The notes below the pieces were generated by a model, which saw only the letters and a list, made by a program, of their open reading frames with translations, did no database searches and was not told the DNA's origin. Made by a program: the position numbers and the translations under genes. This document shows, piece after piece, positions 1 through 6,955 of a DNA stretch of 13,361 bases; position 1 is the stretch's first letter; the number at the start of each line of letters is the position of its first letter. This DNA comes from Spirosoma fluviale (lineage in GTDB: Bacteria; Bacteroidota; Bacteroidia; Cytophagales; Spirosomataceae), in contig CAMDSI010000041.1 of NCBI GenBank assembly GCA_945906915.1, positions 1-13,361 of the forward strand. The letters run 5' to 3'.

Positions 1-30
1 CACTCCAAGAAACAGGAGATTTAATCCCAT
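1..30 (-). CDS. Possible 5' end of an unidentified minus-strand gene (runs off the window)
   Basis: An ATG at 30-28 on the minus strand opens ten codons (MGLNLLFLGV) that reach the window edge without a stop. The residues are hydrophobic, as in a signal peptide or first membrane segment. A TATATTTG element at 60-53, between the moaD stop and this ATG, matches the Bacteroidota -7 consensus TAnnTTTG at a sensible distance. The gene would lie 34 bp downstream of moaD on the same strand. Ten codons are too few to name a product, and the ATG could be fortuitous. Confidence 0.3.
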   Translation of the reverse strand, partial: MGLNLLFLGV

Positions 31-52
31 AGACTTTGTAAAGATTTAATAA

Positions 53-60
53 CAAATATA
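53..60 (-). promoter_or_regulatory. Candidate -7 element TATATTTG upstream of the minus-strand start at 30
   Basis: Read on the minus strand, TATATTTG fits TAnnTTTG exactly and lies 22 nt from the candidate ATG. No good -33 TTTG was identified, since that region is inside the end of moaD. The support is motif plus position only. Confidence 0.3.
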
Positions 61-64
61 CGGA

Positions 65-310
65 TTATCCGCCACTCACGGGAGGAATTAAGGCGATTTC
101 CATACTTTCTGAGAGGATAAAATCCGGTTCTGGAAAGCGATGCTCGGCGGCTAGACGTAAGGAGGGTAGTTTTTCCAAAGCAGGATGCATCGATCGCACT
201 ATTTGTAAAAGATCCTCTACGGTGCATGTTCCCTCTTTTTCGATCGAAATCGTGGACGACTTTAATAAATCGCGGCAAATACCGAAGAGAAGAATGTGGT
301 AGGTTGACAT
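65..310 (-). CDS. moaD: MoaD-like molybdopterin synthase small subunit (ThiS/MoaD ubiquitin-like sulfur carrier)
   Basis: This 81-residue protein has the length of MoaD and ends in the family's hallmark Gly80-Gly81, preceded by IPPVSG. In MoaD the terminal glycine is adenylated by a MoeB-type enzyme and converted to a thiocarboxylate, which donates sulfur to precursor Z in complex with MoaE to form molybdopterin. The N-terminus has the beta-grasp pattern (hydrophobic strand at 4-9, then a second strand around 20-24), and the segment around 71-79 matches the strand before the tail. Translation from the ATG at 310 gives the expected length. The gene diverges from moaA, a pathway partner. ThiS-like carriers share the fold, but the ending and neighbour favour MoaD. 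MoaE and MoaC are not in the window. Confidence 0.85.
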   Translation of the reverse strand: MSTYHILLFGICRDLLKSSTISIEKEGTCTVEDLLQIVRSMHPALEKLPSLRLAAEHRFPEPDFILSESMEIALIPPVSGG

Positions 311-319
311 CGTTTTTTG

Positions 320-327
320 TACCTTTG
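320..327 (+). promoter_or_regulatory. Candidate moaA -7 element TACCTTTG
   Basis: TACCTTTG is an exact TAnnTTTG match, 20 nt upstream of the proposed TTG start of moaA, which implies a leader of roughly 15 nt. A convincing -33 TTTG at 17-23 nt spacing was not found; a TTGACA at 304-309 lies too close. The element sits within 37 bp shared with the divergent moaD promoter. Confidence 0.45.
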
Positions 328-339
328 AAAAGAATTAAG

Positions 340-347
340 CAAATATA
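340..347 (-). promoter_or_regulatory. Candidate moaD -7 element TATATTTG
   Basis: Read on the minus strand, TATATTTG matches TAnnTTTG exactly, about 29 nt upstream of the moaD ATG. It directly abuts the moaA start codon on the other strand, so the two promoters point toward each other and their initiation regions overlap. Confidence 0.45.
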
Positions 348-1340
348 TTGGATAATCCTCAGCTTTTTGATAATCACGGCCGCGAATTGAGTTATTTACG
401 ACTCGCGGTGACGGATCGTTGCAATCTGCGCTGCACTTATTGTATGCCGGCGGAGGGGATTAACTATCTACCGGAACGCGAGTTATTGAGCTGGGAGGAG
501 ATGTTTCGTTTGACTCGGATTATGCACGAAATGGGGATCAAAAAGGTTCGCATTACGGGTGGAGAACCCTTTGTTCGAAATGGCTTAGTAGAGTTTTTAA
601 CTGAATTAGCCGGATTGTCAGATTTAGAAATTTGTTTGACGACGAATGGCGTGTTCATCGGCGATTACATCGATACGTTGCAAATACTGGGTGTTCGTCA
701 CATTAATTTGAGTTTAGATTCCCTGGACCGCGATCGCTTTCATCAGATTACGCGTAGAGATGATTTTGCCAAAGTATATGAAAACCTAATCTGCTTAATC
801 GATGCTGGTTTCCAAGTCAAGATCAATGCGGTCGTGATGCAAGGCAAAAACGAGGAGGACATCATTGCTTTAACAGAGTTTGCTAGAACACACCCAGTCT
901 CCGTGAGATTCATCGAAGAGATGCCATTTAATGGTTGTGGGCTGGTGGAAGAGAAATTGTTTTGGGACCATGTGCGTATTTTAGAGCGTATTCGCTCGCA
1001 ATTTCCGGACTTGAAGGCGAGGCCATTTTTGTTTGGAGAAACAGCGAAAACCTATGATATCCCTGGGTTTAAAGGAAATTTTGGTATTATCGCTGCCTTT
1101 AGCCGGACATTTTGCGGGACCTGTAATCGAATTCGTTTAACGGCTAAAGGTCAGGTGAAGACCTGTCTTTACGATGATGGCGTATTTGATTTGAAGGCGT
1201 ATCTTCGTGGCGGAGTGAGCGACGAAGAGATTAAAACACAATTAATGACCTTGTTTAAGGCGCGTTCTTTGGACGGATTTGAAGCAGAAAAAAATAGAAA
1301 AGGAGTCATCACGGAATCGATGACTACTATCGGAGGATAA
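348..1340 (+). CDS. moaA: GTP 3',8-cyclase MoaA (radical SAM, molybdenum cofactor synthesis)
   Basis: MoaA turns GTP into 3',8-cyclo-7,8-dihydro-GTP, the first step of molybdenum-cofactor synthesis. All family hallmarks are present in 330 residues, a normal length: the radical-SAM cluster Cys25-x3-Cys29-x2-Cys32 in a VTDRCNLRCTYC context, the SAM-binding GGEP at 71-74, the second [4Fe-4S] site Cys256-x2-Cys259-x13-Cys273 that binds GTP, and the C-terminal Gly329-Gly330 needed for activity. The start is a TTG at 348; it keeps the conserved DNHGR segment and follows a good -7 element, and no ATG gives a full-length N-terminus. hldA follows after 15 bp and is probably co-transcribed although unrelated in pathway. 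Confidence 0.95.
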   Translation: MDNPQLFDNHGRELSYLRLAVTDRCNLRCTYCMPAEGINYLPERELLSWEEMFRLTRIMHEMGIKKVRITGGEPFVRNGLVEFLTELAGLSDLEICLTTNGVFIGDYIDTLQILGVRHINLSLDSLDRDRFHQITRRDDFAKVYENLICLIDAGFQVKINAVVMQGKNEEDIIALTEFARTHPVSVRFIEEMPFNGCGLVEEKLFWDHVRILERIRSQFPDLKARPFLFGETAKTYDIPGFKGNFGIIAAFSRTFCGTCNRIRLTAKGQVKTCLYDDGVFDLKAYLRGGVSDEEIKTQLMTLFKARSLDGFEAEKNRKGVITESMTTIGG

Positions 1341-1355
1341 AATAGGACGATAAAT

Positions 1356-2333
1356 ATGAGCTCATTATCAAAATGTATTGATAAATTTTCTAGCCTGCGC
1401 GTTCTCGTGATTGGCGATTTAATGGTCGATGCTTATACCTGGGGAAAGGTAAATCGCATTTCGCCAGAAGCCCCCGTTCCTGTAGTGAATGTTAGTAAGC
1501 GAGAATCTCGCTTAGGTGGCGCCGGAAACGTTGTACTAAATATCGCTAGCTTAGGTGCAAAAGCCTATGTTTGCTCGGTCATTGGGGATGATGCTACGGG
1601 CGAAACTTTGCAAGGAATCCTACAAGAAGCTGGTTTATCGACAGCTGGTATTATTGTGGAAAAGGGTCGTCCTACCACGATTAAGGAACGCGTTATCGCC
1701 GGATCACAACAATTAATTCGAGTAGATTCGGAAACAGAGGCACCCATTTCAGCTGCTTCATCGCAAGCTCTTTTGGCGCAAGTTAAGACTTGGTTGCCCG
1801 AGGTCGATGTGGTGCTTTTTGAGGATTATGACAAAGGGGTTTTAAGCGAGGGGCTGATTCAAGAGATTATCGCCTTAGCAAAGGCGCAGAATATTCCCAC
1901 AGTCGTTGATCCGAAGAAAAAGAACTTTTTCGCCTATACGGGTGCGACCTTATTCAAGCCTAATTTACACGAATTGCGGGATGGGTTAGGCTTAGAGGCA
2001 TCAGCAATAAAGCCGGAGAATATCGCGAAAACAGTAGCCGAGTTTAAAGCTGCACAATCCTTCATAGGTTTGTTTGTGACCATGTCAGAGCGCGGTGTTT
2101 ATATGGATTTCAAGGAAGACCAAATTCAAATCCCAGCGCACATTCGCCAAATCGCCGATGTTTCTGGTGCCGGAGATACCGTTATTTCCATCGCGGCTTG
2201 TGCTCTTGCCGCAGGAGGATCCGCACAGCAAATCGCCGAGCTCGCTAATTTAGGCGGAGGCTTGGTTTGTGAGTCTTTGGGCGTAGTTCCGATCGATGTG
2301 GAATTGCTAAAGAAAGAGGCGGCAAAGATTTAA
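1356..2333 (+). CDS. hldA: D-glycero-beta-D-manno-heptose-7-phosphate kinase (RfaE1/HldA, PfkB family)
   Basis: This enzyme phosphorylates D-glycero-D-manno-heptose 7-phosphate at C1 on the way to ADP-heptose for the LPS inner core. The 325-residue protein has the PfkB family's N-terminal GGAGN (54-58), the VIGDLMVD opening strand (18-25), the long ISPEAPVPV substrate segment (35-43) typical of RfaE1, and the C-terminal DVSGAGDT (268-275) whose Asp274 is the expected catalytic base. It lacks the nucleotidyltransferase half of fused HldE, so the adenylyltransferase step must be encoded elsewhere. It lies 15 bp after moaA, with no terminator between, and its stop is 4 bp from the convergent cobA stop. 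Confidence 0.9.
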   Translation: MSSLSKCIDKFSSLRVLVIGDLMVDAYTWGKVNRISPEAPVPVVNVSKRESRLGGAGNVVLNIASLGAKAYVCSVIGDDATGETLQGILQEAGLSTAGIIVEKGRPTTIKERVIAGSQQLIRVDSETEAPISAASSQALLAQVKTWLPEVDVVLFEDYDKGVLSEGLIQEIIALAKAQNIPTVVDPKKKNFFAYTGATLFKPNLHELRDGLGLEASAIKPENIAKTVAEFKAAQSFIGLFVTMSERGVYMDFKEDQIQIPAHIRQIADVSGAGDTVISIAACALAAGGSAQQIAELANLGGGLVCESLGVVPIDVELLKKEAAKI

Positions 2334-2337
2334 TTCT

Positions 2338-3129
2338 TTACTCGTTTCCCTTGCTAATTTTCGAAATCTGTTTCCATAATTCTGGCTTAGCGTGGCGCAC
2401 GACCTCGCCTATCACGATAACGGCTGGATTAGTTAAACCTTCTTTCGAAGCCATAGAGGCTAATTCTGCTGCGGTAGATATACCGACGCGCTGATTTTTC
2501 ATCGTGCCGTTTTGGATAATCGCGGCGGAGATGTCGCCTTTGCCTAGACTTTGGCATAAATCCGCAATCTCTTTCAGTTTATTCATCCCCATGAGGATGA
2601 CCAAAGTCGCAGATGACTGCAATCCTAACGTCAGGTCAGCCGTCAAAGAACCATCGGATTTCGTCCCCGTCATCACCCAAAAGCTCTCGTTCACCCCGCG
2701 AATCGTCAAGGGAATTTCGGCAGCACCCACCGCCGCATATGACGAGGAAATGCCTGGAATATAATCTGTTAAAAGTCCGAAGCCACGAGCAAATTCGATT
2801 TCTTCTTGACCACGTCCAAAGACAAAAGGATCGCCACCTTTCAGTCGAACCACGTGTCCTAAAGCGTAGGCTTTTTCCACGATCAATTTATTAATGGCGT
2901 CTTGTGAATGACTTTCTCCCGCACGCTTACCCACGTAAATTTGTTCGCAGGAAGGGGAGCAATGTTCTAATAAGGTTTTGTCGACCAAAGCATCATATAA
3001 AACCGCTTGCGCAGACGCGATTGCTTTGATAGCTTTCAAGGTTATTAACTCCGGATCACCCGGGCCAGCTCCTACCACCGATAATTTCGGGTGGGGTTCT
3101 AATTTTCTGAAATGACTTAAATTCTTCAT
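2338..3129 (-). CDS. cobA: Uroporphyrinogen-III C-methyltransferase (SUMT), siroheme synthesis
   Basis: SUMT transfers two methyl groups from S-adenosylmethionine to uroporphyrinogen III, giving precorrin-2, the siroheme precursor. The 263-residue protein shows the tetrapyrrole-methylase signature: VGAGPGDP (19-26), LVDKTLL (48-54), the SAM-binding RLKGGDPFVFGRG (95-107), and PGISSSYA with the following AEIPLT (125-142). There is no CysG-type Fe-chelatase/dehydrogenase domain, so those steps need another protein. It starts 4 bp after the stop of the siroheme reductase gene on the same strand, implying one operon and translational coupling. That context points to siroheme rather than cobalamin. 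Confidence 0.92.
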   Translation of the reverse strand: MKNLSHFRKLEPHPKLSVVGAGPGDPELITLKAIKAIASAQAVLYDALVDKTLLEHCSPSCEQIYVGKRAGESHSQDAINKLIVEKAYALGHVVRLKGGDPFVFGRGQEEIEFARGFGLLTDYIPGISSSYAAVGAAEIPLTIRGVNESFWVMTGTKSDGSLTADLTLGLQSSATLVILMGMNKLKEIADLCQSLGKGDISAAIIQNGTMKNQRVGISTAAELASMASKEGLTNPAVIVIGEVVRHAKPELWKQISKISKGNE

Positions 3130-3133
3130 AGGA

Positions 3134-5209
3134 TTAAGAGCGGGCTATTTTAGCGGATTGTAAAAAGGCATAGGCTTGAGCGGTATAACTTGTGGCAAAC
3201 TCGGCTGAAGGTTCGTTTTGGTTTATCTGCAAAACTAATTCAGAGAAAGTGGCAGCCTCAATGGCAAATTCTCCCGTTGCCACGAAGTTTTCATCGAACT
3301 TATTGATCACGGAAGTTTGGGTGGGAACCGAAATAGACTTGTCTAATAAGAGTGCTTTCGCCGCTGAAATATAGACGCTATAGGCATGGTAGATGGCATC
3401 CGCGTAACGTTTGTCTTCTAAAGCCGCTGCCGTCCATTCGTATTTCTCGTCCGACTCAAATAATAAAGTCGCCACTAAGTCGATCACGACACCCGCACAT
3501 TCTCCCACACCGATTTCGGTAGCGAAGTTTTCTGATGCGCCCCAGTCGATGAAATCATCATTCACTAAAGTGCTTAAATCGGCAATCGGCTTTAATAAAT
3601 CGTAGAAATATTTCTCGCCTTGGCGATCGTAATAGCTGTGGAAATATTCGTCAGCATTAGCGTTCTCTTCGAAGTTATTCAATAGCGTGCGCAATACTCT
3701 TGGTCCTCTTTTAGAAGGAACTTTTATTACTTTATCAGCGATTTTTCCTTCGCCATTTCCCAAAGTCGCCCCGCCTAATAGGACTTGCAAAGCCGGTAAA
3801 ACGCGTTTGTCAGCGGCTTTCAACGATGAACCGTGGAAACCGATGGACGCCATACTATGTTGCCCGCAGGCGTTCATGCAGCCGGAAATTTTGATTTTCA
3901 TCGCACTGTCGTGGATCAAAGACGGGAATTCTTCGGTGATGACCGCCTCTAATTTTGAGGTGATATTCGTCGAATCTGAGATCGCTAAATTACACGTGTC
4001 CGTTCCCGGGCAAGCCGTGATGTTCGCGATGGAATTCGCTCCCGGCGCGGCTAATTCGTGTGCGTCTAATACGGAATATACGTAGGCCAAATTCTCAGAT
4101 GGCACATATTTCAACATCAAACCTTGGTTAATCGTGATGCGAACATCGTCGCCGATATAACCAGTTAAAGCCTCGATTAAAGAGCGAGAGGTAACACTTC
4201 CAATATTGCCATTCAGGATTCTTACGTAAACCGCATGGAATCCTTTTTGCTTTTGTTCAAAGGTATTCGTTGCTAACCAAGTAGCGTAAGCTTCAGTGGT
4301 AGGAGTAGCCACAGAGGCAACTAATGTAGGCGCTTCCACTTCCCAGGCAGATGCTGAAGGAATGGCAACTGAATGATTTTTTAAGGCTTTAGTTTCTGCT
4401 TGTACCAGATCCATAAAGGCTTCGAAACCGATCTTTTGGATCAAGAATTTCATGCGTGCCTTGTGGCGGGAATTGCGTTCGCCGTGGCGATCGAAAACAC
4501 GTAAAATTGCTTCGATGAAGGGGATTACTTTGTCTTCCGCTAAGAATTCATGTGAAACGTGGGCTAGCATAGGTTGTGCGCCTAGGCCACCACCCACGAC
4601 TACTTTGAACCCGCGTTCGCCGTTGATGATTTTGGGAATAAAACCCAGGTCGTGTAGGTAAGCTAAGGACGTATCTTCTTCTGTGTTCGAAAAGGAAATC
4701 TTGATCTTGCGCCCCATTTCTTGGCAGATCGGGTTGCGCAAAAAGTAACGAAATGCCGCATCTGCATGTGGGCTAACGTCAAATAATTCCTTCGGGTCGA
4801 TTCCAGAAGTGGGGGAGGCCGTGATATTACGCACCGTGTTTCCACAAGCCTCGCGTAAAGTGATATCGTCTTCTTCTAATTTTGCCCAAAGTTCCGGCGT
4901 ACGGTCCAGCGACACATAGTGAATCTGTATATCTTGACGCGTCGTTAAATGCAGGTTTCCCGTTGAGTATTCGTCTGAAATGTCCGAAATCCGCTTCCAT
5001 TGGCGAAATTGAATCTTGCCATAAGGTAATTTAATGCGGATCATCTGCACCCCTTGTTGGCGTTGTCCGTAGACACCGCGCGCGAGACGAAGACTTCTGA
5101 ACTTCTCCTCGTGAATCTCGCCAGCCTTGAATTGAGCGATTTTTTTCGCTAAATCCAGGATGTCTTTTTCAACAACGGGGTTTTCTATCTCAGAGCGGAA
5201 ACTTTGCAT
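3134..5209 (-). CDS. Siroheme [4Fe-4S] sulfite/nitrite reductase with C-terminal HEPN-like domain
   Basis: The 691-residue protein contains the two half-repeats of the siroheme assimilatory reductase family, which performs the six-electron reduction of sulfite to sulfide or nitrite to ammonia. The cluster/siroheme ligands are Cys400-x5-Cys406 and Cys444-x3-Cys448. Likely anion-binding residues are Arg91 (HLTTRQD), Arg127 (NTVRNI), Lys168 and Lys170 (GRKIK). Characterised sulfite reductases carry Lys-x-Lys here, whereas plant nitrite reductase has Lys-x-Asn, so sulfite is favoured. Residues from about 571 to 690 exceed the usual 500-600 residue enzyme and look HEPN-like (alpha-helical, ADAIYHAYSVYISAAKALL). 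No RNase-type R-x4-6-H motif is evident there. The substrate is not settled, because molybdenum-cofactor genes nearby would also suit nitrate assimilation. cobA follows in the same operon. Confidence 0.88.
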   Translation of the reverse strand: MQSFRSEIENPVVEKDILDLAKKIAQFKAGEIHEEKFRSLRLARGVYGQRQQGVQMIRIKLPYGKIQFRQWKRISDISDEYSTGNLHLTTRQDIQIHYVSLDRTPELWAKLEEDDITLREACGNTVRNITASPTSGIDPKELFDVSPHADAAFRYFLRNPICQEMGRKIKISFSNTEEDTSLAYLHDLGFIPKIINGERGFKVVVGGGLGAQPMLAHVSHEFLAEDKVIPFIEAILRVFDRHGERNSRHKARMKFLIQKIGFEAFMDLVQAETKALKNHSVAIPSASAWEVEAPTLVASVATPTTEAYATWLATNTFEQKQKGFHAVYVRILNGNIGSVTSRSLIEALTGYIGDDVRITINQGLMLKYVPSENLAYVYSVLDAHELAAPGANSIANITACPGTDTCNLAISDSTNITSKLEAVITEEFPSLIHDSAMKIKISGCMNACGQHSMASIGFHGSSLKAADKRVLPALQVLLGGATLGNGEGKIADKVIKVPSKRGPRVLRTLLNNFEENANADEYFHSYYDRQGEKYFYDLLKPIADLSTLVNDDFIDWGASENFATEIGVGECAGVVIDLVATLLFESDEKYEWTAAALEDKRYADAIYHAYSVYISAAKALLLDKSISVPTQTSVINKFDENFVATGEFAIEAATFSELVLQINQNEPSAEFATSYTAQAYAFLQSAKIARS

Positions 5210-5223
5210 AATTAAATCTTGAA

Positions 5224-5261
5224 AGGTGCATAAAGTCTATATAATATATAGAGTAGGTGCA
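5224..5261. promoter_or_regulatory. Palindrome flanked by direct AGGTGCA repeats in the reductase leader
   Basis: A perfect inverted repeat with 8-bp arms around a single central A (5236-5252, TCTATATA/TATATAGA) is bracketed by two direct copies of AGGTGCA (5224-5230 and 5255-5261), offset by 31 bp, about three helical turns. One AGGTGCA copy overlaps the -7 element. The arrangement suits an operator or a 5'-UTR control element for the operon. The palindrome is wholly A/T in its core, so chance is a real alternative. Confidence 0.4.
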
Positions 5262-5290
5262 AATCTACGAAATTACCTTTTATTGCCAAA
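5260..5290 (-). promoter_or_regulatory. Promoter of the reductase-cobA operon
   Basis: Read on the minus strand, a -33 TTTG (5290-5287) is followed after 19 bp by TAGATTTG (5267-5260), fitting the Bacteroidota TTTG-N17-23-TAnnTTTG consensus. Transcription would begin near 5253, leaving a leader of about 44 nt before the ATG at 5209. Confidence 0.6.
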
Positions 5291-5325
5291 GAATTTTTAT
5301 ATTCGTTTTCATAAATCTTTAAACC

Positions 5326-6795
5326 ATGAAAAAATTATTAACGATTCTTTTTTGCGCTTTAACTCTTTCACTTACGGCACAAATCGGGAAAGACCCGGCT
5401 GGCGTGCAAGTCGTGAAGACGAAACATGCCATTACGATCGCCGGAAAGGTGATTAATTACACGGCGACCACCGGTTACATGCATATGAAGGCAGATACGG
5501 GTAAGGTTTTGGCCAAAATCTTCTTCACCTACTATTCCAAAGACGACGAAGACGGAGCCAAACGCCCCGTCACTTTTACCTTCAACGGTGGCCCAGGCTC
5601 CGCCTCTTTATGGTTACACATGGGCGGCGTAGGCCCTAAGCGCGTAGTCTTGAAAGACGACGGCACCGCCACCGCAGCCCCTTATTCCTACATTCCGAAC
5701 GAATTTTCGTGGTTAGACAAAACGGATTTAGTCTTCATCGACCCCGTTTCGACCGGCTATTCCCGCGCCGTGGGCGAACCCGCTAGCAAATACCACGGTT
5801 ACGTGGAGGATATCAAATCCGTAGGCGATTTCGTACGCAACTTCTTAGGTCGCTATGATCGCTGGGCCTCGCCTAAATTCCTAGCCGGCGAAAGCTATGG
5901 AACTACCCGTGCTGCAGGATTATCGAAATTCTTGCAAGACGAACACCGCATCTATATTAATGGGGTAATCTTAATTTCTGCTGTCTTAAACTTTGGCACA
6001 AACGATTATAACATCGGAAACGACCTACCTCGCGCCCTTTATATTCCATCGTATACCGCTGCTGCCTGGTACCATAAAAAATTAGCTCCTGCTTTACTAG
6101 CGAGACCTATTGCAGACGTATTAAAGGAATCCGAGCAATGGGCGATAGGCCCTTATGCGACGGCATTAATCAAAGGTGGCTGGATGTCTGACGCAGAAAA
6201 ATCTGCCATCGCTGAAAAGATGGCCTATTATACGGGCCTCTCCAAAGAGCTTTGCCTTCAAGCCAACTTGCGCGTAGAGGAGAACCGCTTTTACAAAGCC
6301 TTGCGCCGCGCGGACGGACTTTCAGTAGGTCGTTTAGATGCGCGCTTCACTGGTCGCAACCTAGACGATGCCGGCGAATATGTGGATTTCGATCCTTCTT
6401 TCGCGAATATCGACGGGCCTTTCACCGCCACCATCAATGATTATTTATCCAAAGAATTGAAGTTCACAGAGGAGAAAGGCTATAACGTCTTCGGCGAAGT
6501 ATACCCTTGGTCTTATAAGAACGTACAGAACAAATACTTGAACGTGGCTGAGAGTCTTCGTGATGCAATGGCCAAAAACCCGAACCTCAAAGTCTACCTT
6601 GGCTGTGGCTACTATGATTTCGCAACTCCGTATTTCACGGCGGTCTACGACATCGAGCATATGTTCTTGCGTCCCGAACAACGTGCCCGCGTAGACATTA
6701 AATACTACGAATCAGGCCACATGTACTATATCCACAAACCATCCTTGATCCAATTCAAGAAGGATATTGATTCCTTTTTCGATTCGTCGAAATAA
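5326..6795 (+). CDS. Secreted S10-family serine carboxypeptidase-like peptidase
   Basis: Family S10 peptidases are alpha/beta-hydrolase enzymes that remove C-terminal residues. The 489-residue protein starts with a signal peptide (MKKLL, hydrophobic core to about residue 17, cleavage likely at LTA-Q near 18/19). Family marks follow: the oxyanion-hole segment NGGPGSAS (87-94), the nucleophile Ser190 in GESYG (188-192), Asp431 in GCGYYDFATP, and His465 in ESGHMYY, completing the Ser-Asp-His triad. It is expected in the periplasm or outside the cell; no sorting domain is visible at the C-terminus. No strong -7 element was found upstream (TATATTCG at 5298-5305 has one mismatch). Its exact substrate cannot be inferred. 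Confidence 0.92.
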   Translation: MKKLLTILFCALTLSLTAQIGKDPAGVQVVKTKHAITIAGKVINYTATTGYMHMKADTGKVLAKIFFTYYSKDDEDGAKRPVTFTFNGGPGSASLWLHMGGVGPKRVVLKDDGTATAAPYSYIPNEFSWLDKTDLVFIDPVSTGYSRAVGEPASKYHGYVEDIKSVGDFVRNFLGRYDRWASPKFLAGESYGTTRAAGLSKFLQDEHRIYINGVILISAVLNFGTNDYNIGNDLPRALYIPSYTAAAWYHKKLAPALLARPIADVLKESEQWAIGPYATALIKGGWMSDAEKSAIAEKMAYYTGLSKELCLQANLRVEENRFYKALRRADGLSVGRLDARFTGRNLDDAGEYVDFDPSFANIDGPFTATINDYLSKELKFTEEKGYNVFGEVYPWSYKNVQNKYLNVAESLRDAMAKNPNLKVYLGCGYYDFATPYFTAVYDIEHMFLRPEQRARVDIKYYESGHMYYIHKPSLIQFKKDIDSFFDSSK

Positions 6796-6800
6796 TTTGC

Positions 6801-6808
6801 TATTTTTG
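6801..6808 (+). promoter_or_regulatory. Candidate -7 element TATTTTTG for the tRNA-Ser gene
   Basis: TATTTTTG fits TAnnTTTG and lies 19 nt before the mature tRNA 5' end, giving a short precursor leader. It begins 5 bp after the S10 peptidase stop codon. The -33 region is only weakly matched. Confidence 0.5.
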
Positions 6809-6827
6809 CAACCCCACGGGCGCTCAT

Positions 6828-6915
6828 AGAGGGGTGTCCGAGTGGTTTAAGGAGCACGCTTGGAAAGCGTGTGTAGGTCTCAAGCTTACCGAGGGTTCGA
6901 ATCCCTTCCCCTCTA
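6828..6915 (+). tRNA. tRNA-Ser (anticodon GGA)
   Basis: The sequence folds as a class II tRNA. The acceptor AGAGGGG (6828-6834) pairs with CCCCTCT (6908-6914). U8-G9 come next. The anticodon stem CACGC/GCGTG (6855-6859/6867-6871) holds a TTGGAAA loop with anticodon GGA at 6862-6864, reading UCC and UCU. A long variable arm (GTAGG/CTTAC) is characteristic of tRNA-Ser, and the T arm has TTCGAAT. The 3' CCA is not encoded. The first pair is A1-U72 with A73, unlike the G73 of most bacterial tRNA-Ser. Confidence 0.95.
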
Positions 6916-6916
6916 C

Positions 6917-6950
6917 AAAGCCTCTCAGCGTTAGCTGAGGGGCTTTTTTA
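6917..6950 (+). terminator. Rho-independent terminator after tRNA-Ser
   Basis: An 11-bp stem AGCCTCTCAGC/GCTGAGGGGCT (6919-6929/6934-6944, one G-U pair) with a GTTA loop is followed by a T run at 6944-6949. It starts two bases after the tRNA discriminator. Confidence 0.9.
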
Positions 6951-6955
6951 TTAGA

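Noticed and set aside
21..377. Minus-strand frame of 118 codons covering the moaD region
   Set aside because: It overlaps moaD in another frame, crosses the promoter gap and the moaA start, and shows no family features; moaD explains the region.
2504..2894. Plus-strand frames inside cobA
   Set aside because: They are antisense shadows of a clearly conserved SUMT gene.
5226..5456. Plus-strand frame of 76 codons starting at 5226
   Set aside because: It overlaps the signal-peptide end of the S10 gene in another frame and spans the reductase promoter region.
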